From positions 19,375,397 through 19,439,396 of the forward strand of contig OU452219.1 in NCBI GenBank assembly GCA_911728455.2: a DNA stretch of 64,000 bases, in the 5' to 3' direction. Of the stretch, positions 23,021 through 35,500 are shown piece after piece (within the stretch, counting starts at the first letter, position 1; each line of letters opens with the position of its first letter). The notes beneath the pieces are model-generated. The model saw only the letters and a program-made list of their open reading frames with translations. It was not told where the DNA came from and searched no databases. Origin of the DNA: Marthasterias glacialis (lineage: Eukaryota; Echinodermata; Asteroidea; Forcipulatida; Asteriidae). The position numbers and the translations under genes are program-made.

Positions 23021-24272
23021 GTTTTTTATTGTTAATAAATAAACCCTTTATGAAGAAACTCTTGTTTTAATTTAAGAAAAAAAATATATCAAATTCACTG
23101 CAAAAGTTAACGCGTCTATCATCACTTACCGTGCAAGAGTGATGTCCGTTTTACTGTAATTTTCACGAAATTGTTATTCTATTTCCAGCGTTTGCAAGGA
23201 TCTCGCTAAGTAGCACCTGCCCAACAAATATCTCCTCTAAAATTATACCTATAGATCCTTTGAAAAGATGACCGATATGTTCCCATTCCACTGCTTTCCA
23301 CCATCAGGTTTCAGATCATAATGTCCGTCACTTTCAATGAACAACAGTCTAATAACTATGGCCCCCTTCTGTTTGAATTTATCACCGCGTGTTTACCTTG
23401 TGTATAGACCTAATCGACTCAATACACCACCACAGGGTAATTTATTCTGCCCACTGTGTGCTCTCGACACATAAAAATAACTGGGTTCTGACTCAACATC
23501 ATTGTGCCCCGGTAGTTTGCCTTTCTTGCAGGTGAACAGAAGACGGTCCTTGGAGAACGTACTGACGAGTTGGAATTTTGATAACCATTACTATTTATCG
23601 ATAGATTCGCCAATAGATTTGCAGACATGCGTTGTTGTACCCCAAATTGTTTAATTAGTGAATGGGGAAAATGTAATAATCTGCGTTGCCGAAATTAAAG
23701 AACATAGTACCGTGCCGTTATTCATTGAACAGGCTGTGAGATGCTGTACAAAAGGACGCTCTGTCTTTAACTCAAAGAACTCCTTCCTATTGAGAGCATT
23801 ATTTCTGTGACTTCTACGGTCTGGATTCATATTCATGACGTTACTTCACCTCAAGAGTCAAGACACACTAACCCAGTTCTGATCTTGTTTTCGTTGTCTG
23901 GGAATGAGTTCAGGATGTTATCGAACATTGAAACAGACTGACTACTTCCTCCATTGGATAATGCATCCTGTGAAGTCAACTTTGTCCAGAATTATCGATC
24001 ATCTGATTTGACCTACAATATCACTCGTGTACTCATGTATATTTTCAAATGCACTGCAATTTGCTTGTGGGTGACAGAATGACAACTTTCAGCATGAACA
24101 AGATGGCCGTTTCAAAATAGCGACCAATTTGCATATTCATGAGAATTCGTTTGATAGCATATTAGGAGAAGGTACAACGTAACTGCTATAGATTGTAAAT
24201 ACGTTGGTTCTCCTTTTTTTTTGCTGTAATGTGTGCACTCCTCGCCACCGAAAACTTTACTAAAAGGGACAA

Positions 24273-24402
24273 GGGGTGAATTTCACAAAACTAGTCCTAA
24301 CTTAAGACTAGTCCTAACTTATGACAAGTCATATAAGTTAGGACTAGTTACTCATCCTAACTCGAGATAAGACTAGTCCTAGCGCTTTGTGAAATCCACC
24401 CC
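24273..24402. mobile_element. Palindromic MITE rich in ACTAGTCCTAA, copy 1
   Basis: Both ends read TTTCACAAA next to a GGTGGA/TCCACC border, and the inside is built from ACTAGTCC and TTAGGACTAG units, so the single strand can fold on itself. It is the reverse complement of 61616-61748 with few differences. Confidence 0.75.
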
Positions 24403-24410
24403 AGGCTGTT

Positions 24411-24695
24411 GTGACAGAGCGAGGACGTCCTCGCTTCGCTTTCACGTACAAAACCAATGGGGGATGCTGCTAAAAAAAACACAACTCCAAACAATGGGAG
24501 AACAAAGAGAAGTCTTCGTTTTACGGGGTTGACAGATAGGTGTGGGTGCGGGGTTGTCCATACCCGTTGAAACCGAGGACTGTGAAAAATGAGGTATGTT
24601 GGTGTTCTGACAGAGTGAGGACGCCCTCGCGTCCAAATAATGAGGGAAAACAAAGAAGTTCTCGAATTACCGGGTCGACACACATATCTGTGTGT
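24411..24695. repeat. Two-unit diverged direct repeat with GAGGACGTCCTC
   Basis: Unit 1 has GACAGAGCGAGGACGTCCTC, GGGAGAACAAAGAGAAGTCT and ACGGGGTTGACA. Unit 2 has GACAGAGTGAGGACGCCCTC, GGGAAAACAAAGAAGTTCTC and ACCGGGTCGACA at about 195 bases distance. Translation of the minus strand stays open over much of it, but the frames show no known domain. Confidence 0.5.
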
Positions 24696-26033
24696 CTAAC
24701 GTTACGAATGGGCAACCGGGGTATAAAGCAAAGTTCTTATTTTTATTTTTTATTTTTTGTAAATTATATTTGCATATTCCTGATTTGTAACATTGATCCC
24801 TTCTAAAAAAAAAAAATACCCAAATGAAACACTACGAGTGTCAACTAGTAAAACGGAAGGTCGAGAAGATCCAGGATCTTGCTCTATCTTGATTGTGTTA
24901 TTACTGTTTACCAATTGTTTATACCTCCTTAAGGCCATTTTAACAGGTAAACAATAAAAAGGCAATCATCGCCCTCTTATCACGAGGGAGATATATAAAA
25001 GGTGTCATTACAGTAGTTAGATCAACAACCTTCCCGTAATCATGGCCAAGCACTTGGCCTGTTGCTCCCTTGCCCAATAAAGTTAGCTTCAGGTAAAACT
25101 ATATAGTTATCAGCAGAGAGCGTTTATATTGGTTTATAATAGGTGTCTGCAAACACCCAGGTACCATCGTAAAATTGAACTGTGAAGATATAACACTCAC
25201 TATTATGAGGAACCCGATTTATCATTTTGAGAAATGGTTGATTTTAAACTAACATCTGCAAACGTGTAAATGGAAAAGAAATCCGTGATCATCAACGTAA
25301 AATGAACCCATCGTTATAAGTAAATATTCACTTCAGAGAACAATGGACAACTGACGCTGGTAGCTAAGCACTAAACATTGTTGCTTACTTTGAAAAAGGT
25401 AACCAGCCAAAAATACCATTCCACATATACCGTATAAGTGTGACTGGTTTCCTGCAAATTTTTGCATAGCAGAAAATTGTTAAGCAAAATTATACGCTTA
25501 AGCTGTTGTAATAAATTTGGCCCAGCATGCGTTCTTTGTGTGACCCAACATATACCATGAAATAACAGACCTGTGAAAATTCATACTCAATCAGTTATTA
25601 GAGTCACGAGAAAATAGTGCGGGGAACATTTATGTTTTCACTGATTTAGAACATCGAGGTTTGGACTCACGAGATCAAACTAAATTGTTTTACTCACTTC
25701 CCTAAACTGTAGCATTCCAGGCAAAAATATGTCAAGGAACGTTTTCCACCATGACCATCTTTACATTCGTTTAAATTATGTGCAAATCTGTAAACATATA
25801 TTTTTCAAATCTCACCAATGTTGTGTATACACCCTTTAGAAAGATGCCCAAATGACTGTCTTTTGTCCGTGTATACATTCAGGTAATAGCACTGATCGCT
25901 TTTCAACCAATGCGTGAAAATATAGCTCAAGATTCAGATAATGATTTTATCTAATTACAGAGGCATTGACTGTCTTGCTGTTTTTAGGGAACTTTGCAAT
26001 ACACCGCGCAAGTCCCGCAAAATTATACGTAAG

Positions 26034-26169
26034 GGCCAGTTAAAAGTGCGAGATTTTGTTACGGCTGCGGCTACGGCTGAATCGCCGCGTTACCATGTGT
26101 TAAAGTATAAGACGTCCTTCATGGCAACACCCTTAGCAACAGCCGTAGCCGCCAATTCGGATAAGGCCC
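26034..26169. mobile_element. GC-rich palindromic element, partial
   Basis: Left arm ACGGCTGCGGCTACGGCTGA, right arm CAACAGCCGTAGCCGCCAAT followed by TCGGATAAGGCCC. Same family as 19326-19466. Confidence 0.5.
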
Positions 26170-26210
26170 AAGCGTACCTGATGGGAACCCAAAGTAACCA
26201 ACAACAGTTG

Positions 26211-26396
26211 GGGCCCAATTTCACAAAGCTGTTGAGTAAAGCAAACAAATAAGTGGTGAACTAGTCGCATCAATGTAAACTTGATGGAACAGGCCTATCG
26301 GCTGGTAGCCAATTTCTGCTACCCTGTTTCTGCTAAGCTTGATTTGTCTGTGCTTAGCAAGTTTTAGTGCTTACAGGCTTTATGAATCTGGGCCCT
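26211..26396. mobile_element. MITE, GGGCCCAATTTCA family, copy 1
   Basis: Starts GGGCCCAATTTCACAAAGCT and ends TTTATGAATCTGGGCCC. Internal TGCTAAGC and GGCTGGTA motifs recur in the copies at 36677 and 62783. A partial relative spans about 25360-25525. Confidence 0.6.
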
Positions 26397-29300
26397 AGGC
26401 CTATGCTAAGGGTCATTTTCTCTTTCAATTATCGCTTCTATAATCTCACGAATGTAAAGGATTAGGGTCTACAAGCCTAAATTAGCCTAACATTTTCGTC
26501 AACGTAACTAATTCTGCACTGGTTTTTGCGATAGTCTGCCGAATCCTATGGATCTGAATCAACCATAGATCTTACAGATCTATAGAATAAACGCACTCTT
26601 CCGATAGGCATACCCAAATTATTCTTTATAGTTTGCATCATAGCCCTTCGCTTTGATACTTGTTCCTAAGTCTTTTTAGAGATCCCCAACTTCGACCCAT
26701 CATCAGTGAAGATCCGAAAAATAATTGTTTTGCAAACGCGAAAATAACTATAACATTTTTTTTAAAGTCTGATACACCAATAATAAATTGACTACAAAGG
26801 TACAAATAGTTTGGGGAAAAAATGGTTTTGGAGCGGAACAAATCACTGATTAGACTTCCATTATTTGTTGTTAATATAATAGGACATTTCTTAAAAGAAA
26901 ACACTTCAGGTAAATCTGCGAATGAGTTAACGGAGAATTACATTAAAGACAGTGAAGGTATAATAACATAATTCAATTACCTATAATGATTAAAAGAGGT
27001 TCCCTTCACACTTTTTATGTCAAATAATTACAAGTCCACGTTACAATTACAAGTAAAGATTTTTTTTATTATTTTTTTTTTAATAGAAGCTAGATATTAA
27101 CCTCATTAAATGTGATAATGCCCACAGGCCTAACCGTAGGACTGAAACCAAACTATGCATTAAATTTTCAGCTATTCCAAAAATATTAAAAGAAATTTTC
27201 CAAAGTTTACATTACCCCCTTCGGATGTTTTTTTCAGCAGAAGCAACACAAAGTAGCAGATTCTTGGTGATGGTAAACTCAACAGAGTGAAGCATTTATA
27301 AACAATATGCACAGGATGCATTCACCAAGTCCCGCTTTGACCAACTTCCTGTTGGTCACTACCGTCCACTTATATACCGAGACCTTGCCCACACTGCACT
27401 GTGACACTTCACGCTAGTCCAGTAGTGCTCCCTGTATATTTTTAGCCACTCCCAAGTCCTGTTTTCTGAATCCCAGGAACAATCTATTAAGTCACCGGTG
27501 ACAGCTAGCCATGGCCGTAAAAAAAAAAAAAAAAAAAAAAATGAAAAATCGGATCTTGGGTCCTCCAATGCTGCTCCGTTACTCTATATATCTTTGATAA
27601 GAAGCCACTGCTGCCAAGAACAACTTCACAATGCGGTATATCGTATAAGGTGTGAAAGGCTTACCATTAAATGAAAAAAAAACCGCAAAGAATTTGATTG
27701 AAGACTCGCCGACTTTCGACGAGAATTTATAACGGGAAATCTCAGTCAATTCGTAAGGGGACTGTCCTTCTGTAAGGAGGCGGAGCTGCGTAGATGAGGG
27801 GAGTAGGAAATCTCGTCAAAGACGGCCTCTTTAAAACATATTAAATTTTATCATTGGGCAACCGTGGTAAAACATTATTGGGAAAATACAAAGATTCAGC
27901 AAGCCGGCTCTTAATTTTTTTTCAAGAAGCATGTTTTGGGATTCATTTTCATTTATTTAGGTTGGTTACTCATTCTTCACAAGAATAAAAAGTGCTTCCG
28001 AGAGAAGCAAGAGAACACTTTTGGGGTATTTTGAACTAAGATGAAAAGCAGTTTTCTTGAGCAAAGTGGTATTTTTCAGCTCCTTAGTAAATGACCAACT
28101 TTGTAAGTCTTTTGATTAAAAATTGGTAGGTCATTTTTACATTAACCAACAGTTAAACCATGCAAATATTTGTCAAAACACAGCTTCAGTTCTCGTGCGT
28201 TCGGCTTTGGTTCTCCCACAGCTATCTTGAAAAATGGGCTTCTTGAACAAGGAGCTTTTAGAAAAACTTGGAAGTTGGTGCCTATAAGCCGAAATCAACT
28301 CCCAAGCCAATCAAAAGATGTTTTGTGATGCTACCACGGCCTCTATCCAGGACGCTTCATTCCATAGGCATACGAGCCAGAGGGCAAAAGGGCATCCCCC
28401 CTCCAAAAAAAGGGGGGAAGGACTTTTTATTAGAATTGTATACTAACTTGTGCTTTTATCCGAGTTTTGGGCAAATCAACCCCTCTGCCCCCCTTAGTCC
28501 CCACGGGGGGGGGGTTCTCAGTGCCCCCAGGTGTCCCCCCATGAAAAAATGGGAGGGGGGGGGGGTAATTGGTTGATTTGAAACTAATTTTGTGACTTTT
28601 TTCTCTACAACAGCTTAGGCCTTTCAATTTTAATTAAATTTTTCCGTATATTCACACAGATTTTTTACTTAATTCCAAGGCGTGAGGACTGGCGTGTAGG
28701 CCTAAATGTGAAGCTTTAAAGTGCCGTGTTGTAAACGACGTTATCGCCCTAATGGGAATTTAATTGCTACCAATAAAACATCTGTTTGGAAGTAGCAAGG
28801 TGTTAACAAGTCATTTACACCCAATTAAGGAGATAATTGCTACTATAAAATGTCGCAAACATCACACCTTTGTTGTTTGGTCAAATAAATCATCTATCAC
28901 GTTGAAGTAGATGGGTTTCTAGGGATACGCCTACTACCACTAACATTCCAACGATGACCTGTTTATTTTCATGCAGGCAGCGCCTTCAAGTTGCATAGCC
29001 CGATTCTCACAAAAAAAACCATCTTTTTCCTGAAGAATTTTAACAGAATGGTGATGATGCTGTTTTAAAACGAAAAACATACACAAACTTGTGCATTATT
29101 ATGCTATAGACATACACAGAATACATGGAACATGCAAAAATGTTTGCACATGGCTGATGGACGCGAGATAATGTCAGGATCCTGACAATAATTCATTTTT
29201 GGTTTTCAATTAATACCACTCATCATTTCATGCAATACCTTAAATGAAAGCTTGGGCCTTTATTTTCTCGAATCTTAAATAAATAAAAAATAAAGAAATA

Positions 29301-29576
29301 AATAAAAAAGTTAGTTTAAATTCAAATCTACATTTTCGGGTCAATCAAAAATCGGACCTGTAGCATCTTTAACAAAATCTATCCAAAAAAATAAAACGTT
29401 AATAAAGAGATTAAGAAAGAGGTCAAAGCAGCTGCACCATTTTCATCGCATGGTGTTTAAATATTTTGTCCTGAATAAAAAAATGATGAAAAAGGCGTGT
29501 CTCGGTGCACGACGTCGTGCGCGTGGGGCAAAGTCCAATTACTTATTTTCGTGAGTGCGCCCTCTCTGTGCATTCA

Positions 29577-29588
29577 AGATGGCGGCGC
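29577..29588 (+). promoter_or_regulatory. YY1-like motif over the cysteine synthase start codon
   Basis: The start codon lies inside AAGATGGCGGCG, which matches the AAGATGGCGGC core bound by YY1 in many TATA-less housekeeping promoters of animals. The 100 bases upstream are richer in CpG than the surroundings (GTGCACGACGTCGTGCGCGT). This suggests a short 5' UTR and constitutive expression. The motif is seen; its use here is inferred. Confidence 0.45.
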
Positions 29589-32500
29589 CCATGCGAAAAC
29601 TTGTCTGCAAACATTCACCGCATTTTAGGCAATTTTACAGGACGATATGGAAGGTAAATTTGTCGTTTCTGTAACAAAAATGCAGAAACTCTTGTTTCAC
29701 CCTAGAAACATTGTTTAATAATGTTTCTTTTAATAAAGCAATCGTTTTGCAAATGTCAGTGACAGTGTGGGATGGGCACTGTCTTTGCAGTGTTTGCACA
29801 TGGAATAACGTTAGACGGTTTTGCATTCTTTTGAAAATGCTGAGTCATGCCATAAAGTGCCAAGTAATCGTTGTATTCGGTGCTAACCCTGTGCGATGAA
29901 CTGAATTTTTAAACAGACTTGTTGACACTTATCTTTGTTTTTTTATTTTTCAACTATGAATAATAACATTACTATTTTTATTTAGGTTAGGCCTATATAA
30001 TACACGATGTATTAATAATTAAAAATTTACAAATAAAATTTTCAAGTGAAGAAAAATTTACTTTTTGTATTTTTGATACTCGCTGGTAATAATACTATTT
30101 ACTTTCATTTATTTTGGTTGTTTTTTAATTTTGAAGTAGGCCCTAAAGTGTTTTAAGAAAATGAGACTTGTCTTTGTAATTTTTCATGTAGGGATTGTAG
30201 GGGTTTATGCTCCCCTCTATTTGTTTTGTTTGTTTGTTTTTTGTTGTTACGATAATCATAAACCTAGATCCTCATCATGACAGTTGTAGACAGGAGGGTT
30301 TTGATGAAACCCAGTGGTAAAATTTGTCAAATAGACCAATTGCGCGCCCCTTGTCATGTGACCTATTGTGGGTATTAAATGTAAACAAACACATCATCCT
30401 CCATAGGAAAGTGCGGTTCGGTACATAATGAATGTTGCATTTGTTTATCCGATTGAGGCTTTTCTTTCTCAAAATCTGAGACCTTCGAGTGGCTGAATAA
30501 AGCCAGTAAGGACAGTTCCAGCAAGACTTAGAAATTTTACAAGTAATGTATAAAACAATTTATACTAACGCACGACGGAACGTTTGGGCCAGACGACACA
30601 CACTTTACAACACAAGAATTTCAAAGTTTTGAAGCTGAATCATAAAAGAAATTGCTTTCTGGAACTGTGTGATTCCTTTGCCTATTTGAAATTTTGCAAG
30701 GCTAGGTATAAATGCTCACTTTTGGCAACGTTCTTTACCCTTTTTGTACAGTTATTTAGGCCTACATTACAAACAAAACAACAGGCGGGTGGCTACATAG
30801 TCGTCCGATGCCGGTAGTGCATAACTCAAAATAAACCTCTTTTGTAGTAGAATACTGGTAGTTTATGAAATAGTAATGTGATTAATATCAATGTCACAAC
30901 AAACAACTTTAATAAAATAGCTGAGTAACTGTGTTATTATTACCAAAAGCCAACTGTTGGTGTGACTCTGTCAGTCACGCCATGTATTTGCACGTAGTTT
31001 GCCATCAGCTCAGATATCGTAGTACATGCAATCAGTCTATTATTTTGACCTCATTTCCCAACATTTTAAATGTAACCAAGTGGTAATTTTAAAATGTTGA
31101 CGAAAAAAAGTGTCAACAAAATTTGCTCCTGATCGGAAGGGACATGACCAAGAGCTCTGAATATCCCAGCTATCCCTCTATTTTTACCTCCATTCACGGC
31201 TTGTCCGAGGACACGGGTATCTGTGACCAGCCTTGTGAGGGCTCGAACCCACAATTTGTAACTGACAGAACTTAGACCACTTGGCCACATCACTCCACCA
31301 ACCAGGCAGTGAAGAAGCCTAATTTGACAGAATTTAACACAATACAAAGCTAATAATTCTTAGTTTACTTGATTAACAATTATTTCCGACTTTTTCTTCA
31401 GGACAGTGTCCGAGGTGGCTTCGTAGGAATGGTTGGCAAGTAAGTTAACATTTTGAGCAACGTATACATGTACATTTGTTTGGTTTGTGGCAAAGTATTT
31501 TCAGTAATGTTTAGAAATGAATTGTTCAGCAATATGGGTTGATAGTTGCACTATCGAGGAAGGACGACATTTATTTAAAGGGTCTGTATATGTTTGGTAA
31601 TGACTCTGAAAATTTATGGCAATAAGAACTCACTTGGTAAGAAGTACAGCAGCTTTGGATAGTATAATGCATTTTGAGAAACGTTTCACTTTTAAGTACT
31701 GCAGTTATGGAAAAATACATCACTTTTTATCCCCCCAAAACTTGAATCTGAGAAGCGTTATGGCCTTAACGCTTCTCAGAATGTGTATTCCAGTGACGGA
31801 TACTTCTTCTGCGTGAACACAACTGCTCCAGATTTTTGGTGATATCTCAAAATCGCTGCCACCTTTTGAACTGAAATTTACACAGGTTAGTTTTATGGCA
31901 TATATCTACAATTGTAGAGCATTAAGGCAAATGTACGGTTCCAAAAACCAAAGGTATACTTTGCCTTTAAAGATTTCTTGACTGCTTTAACAGCAATTTT
32001 TTTTTAAATTCATCAGGACACCCCTGATCCGTCTGGAGAGCCTGAGTAAAGAAACAGGATGTGACATTACCGTCAAGGTGGAGTCTGCAAATGGAGGAGG
32101 TTCAGTCAAAGATAGAGCTGCAGCCTTCCTCATCAAAGATGCTTTAGAGAAAGGTGAGATTCATCTTATCAGAGCCACTGCCGTTTATAGTATTATGTAT
32201 CCTATAATACTTGTACAATGGTTAGCATACGCATAGCCCCGAAAAACACTTTCCTTTATGTATTTTTTTTCTTCAAGATTTTGTTTTTTTCATCTTATTA
32301 TTTTATGTAAAAAGCCTAACCTTTGAGTTCACTGCTGTTCTTTTATTATTTGTTATTAGGTCAACTGAAGCCCGGGGGCACAGTAGTCGAAGGAACTGCG
32401 GGCAACACAGGTAAGGCAGGCCTAATTGCAAAGGGCAAGGGTACCAGGGCATTTTCTTCTTGATAATGGGCACCTCTATGAGGAAATTGTAAAATTCTAT

Positions 32501-35500
32501 TGGTTGGTTGGAACATTTCAAGGGCAATGACCAGAGTAACGGAGGCAATTGCCTCCGTTGCCTTTGAGTGAGGCCTCAAATGCAACTATGCAGAGATCAT
32601 CTTTGTTTGCCAAGGGTTTCTATCGGGGACCATCGAGTTCCTCTTGAGGAGAAGATTATTTCAATTAAGGTCAAAATATATCCTGGTTGGGAAAGTCTGT
32701 TTGGTACTAATGCTGTGATCCACAGTCACGCACCATAATAAATTGAATATATTTTTTTACGGGGGTGTGGGGGAGGCATTTCAACCTCGCCTTCTATGCA
32801 ACACGATAAATAAACAAACGCCGAGTTTATTATTTTGTTTTGTTAATCATTTAACAAACATTACTGTACAAAATATTTAGTTTAACTAAGATTTGCTCGA
32901 TTAAAACAATATAAGAAAAAAACTTAAAGCATTTTCTAAAATCTGTCATGTCAAAACCACACTATTAATCAAAGACTGTTTGATTCTTGATGTAACTTCC
33001 CAATATTTTCATGTCTCTTGCTTGACAGGTATTGGTCTTGCTCATATATGCAACGCTATGGGATTTAAGTGTGTCATTTTTATGCCCGATACCCAATCCC
33101 AAGAGAAGATAGACTTAATGAGAGTACTAGGAGCTACAGTTTATCCTGTACCAGCCGTGGCATACACTGACCCAGACAACTACAATCATCAGGTAATGTT
33201 TCCTTAAAGCCCCTGCTCAACATTGGTAAACCGACTGTAAATGCTTCCATTCTTTGCACAAATCAAGATGTTTGTAACAAAACCCAACCTGTGTAAAATG
33301 TCAGCACATTTCACTGTTGCACTTGCGAAAAAAATTGTAAAAATGCATTTAATCATTTTTTTATGCATTCCTATAAGCAGAGTTTTCATCTCACAGAGAC
33401 CAAAACTACCTGTACTAAATGCTCATAGTAACGTCATACGCATAAGGTCTATATCAGGCCTGCGATCCATAGCCATCTATGAGAACATCAGGGCTTTTAT
33501 ATAAGCCAGCTGCCATCATATCTCAGGTAAAATATTGAATCGTGTAAAAAGTCTAGACCTTAACAAATAAACCACTATGTCCGTATTACAGGCCAAGAGA
33601 TACGCAGAAAGTCTTGAAAATGCTATCTGGACCAACCAGTTTGATAACACTGCAAACCTTAGGGCTCATTATGAAACGACAGGGCCAGAGATATGGGATC
33701 AAACCGGTAAGTACACCATCGCGATAAAAATCAATGTGTTACGTCTCCTCACTTAACATCTTTTTATGGGTGTGGGTTTGCCTGTACGTAATGCAAGCTA
33801 ACAGTTAACTTTTCAAGCATTGCTTTTGTGTTTGTACACCCAATTCCTGATGATAATAGTAATAATACGCAGTTCATATACAGTGCTTTATCACACCCGA
33901 AGAGCGTCTCAAAGCGTTCAGCACTTTTTCTACAGTATGCAGAGCTATGTTTGGAATTATAAGATCCGTTTTACGTTTTTATATATATATCGCAAGGTGA
34001 TGTGACACAAACCTAACGCAGCCAACCATGCCAGAAACACTGGGGCGAACCCCTTTTCTTTTAACAATAGGTGTACTGGGTTCTTTACACAACACACGGG
34101 ACCCACGGCTTAACGGCCCATCCAAAGGACAAATCTATAATGGTTAAGTGTCTTGCTTAAGGACACAAGTGTCAAGACCGGGACTCGAACCCACACTCTG
34201 CTGATCAGAAACACCGGAGCTTGAGTTAGGTGCGCCAGGTCTCTTGAGGGTTAACGAACTTTCATGATGTGATTGTTTCAACATTCAATGCCAAACAAAG
34301 GAGGAACAAATACAAGGACCTCTTCCTAATGTCGGAGGCGTACATGCAGAAAATATTGATATCCAAATTTATTTGCTGAGCCAAATATAGGAAAGAACCC
34401 TTAACTTAAAGTTGTGAGCTTAATTGATTTTTGCTGAAATTTGTTCTTCCTTCATATTTTTTTTTATCACAGATGGGAAAGTCGATGCTGTCGTTTTTTC
34501 AACTGGTACCGGTGGAACATTAGCTGGTAAGTTAAGTATTGGGTTTATGCAATGCGTCGACTGATGTGATGTTAAAGTTCATCTAGGTTTCGTCTCATCC
34601 AAGCAGTTTTAATTTTGTATTTGAGCTCAGATACCAAACCTCCCAATCTGATTTTTATTTTTTCTCTCAAGGTGTCGGGAAATTTATGAAGGAAAAGAAC
34701 CCCAATGTCAAAGTGGTCCTGGCTGATCCGCAGGGTAGTGTACTCTTCAACCACGTCAAGCACGGCAAGCTTGAAAGGTCAGAAGGGTCATCCATCACAG
34801 AGGGCATAGGTCAAGGTCGGGTCACTGACAATTTCAAGGAAGCCCCCGTGGACGATGCGATATGTGTACTGGACACAGATGCAGTGCACATGGTGAGCTC
34901 TTACATGTATTTAATGATGTGGTAACTGCATTGGTTACCAGTGAAAAAGGAAAATATCACTCTTAATTAAAGGTAAAATGCAGGATTGGTAAAGCTGATA
35001 GTGCAGTGTTCTTACTTTGTGTGATTCAATATATATATATGAAAAAACAAATCTGTGAACATTTGTGCTCAATCAGTTGTCTGAATCAGGAGAAAATAGT
35101 GAAAAACCGTCCACACTTTTCAGCATGCTTCAGCACGTAAACACATTGATCTTAATTTTGCTTGTTACAACCAAAATTAAAATCGGGGTCTTAAATATTC
35201 TATTTTCTCGACTTTGACAGCATGTCAGACAAAAATATTTCTATGGAAGGTTGCTACTGGTATGAACTTCATAGCTTTCAGTTTGATACCAATACGAAAA
35301 AAAAAAACAATTTGGATGAATACCAATCCAGTACTGTACCTATAAGTGTACACTTTTATGTAAAGTTTTGATATTTTTTATTAGATTGAGACATAATGTG
35401 AGATCTGAAGTGACCTGAAACTGAATTTCTTTTTTAACTGCACAGTGTTGAGTTTAAGGGAACAAGCCTCTAGCCTCTAAAGGGAAACGACCTTTACAAG

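Larger units (their letters stand above)
23021..29576. other. Intergenic stretch between OST-alpha copy B and cysteine synthase
   Basis: Divergent promoters of the two genes should lie here. Seen: the palindromic MITE at 24273, the direct repeat at 24411, the GGGCCC MITE at 26211, an A run at 27519-27540, G and C tracts at 28395-28565, and (AAAT)n near 29275. No coding exon could be supported. Confidence 0.4.

Noticed and set aside
24987-25000. TATA box (GATATATAAAAGG) as a gene promoter
   Set aside because: The motif is good, but no coding exon or transcript signal follows within several hundred bases on the plus strand.
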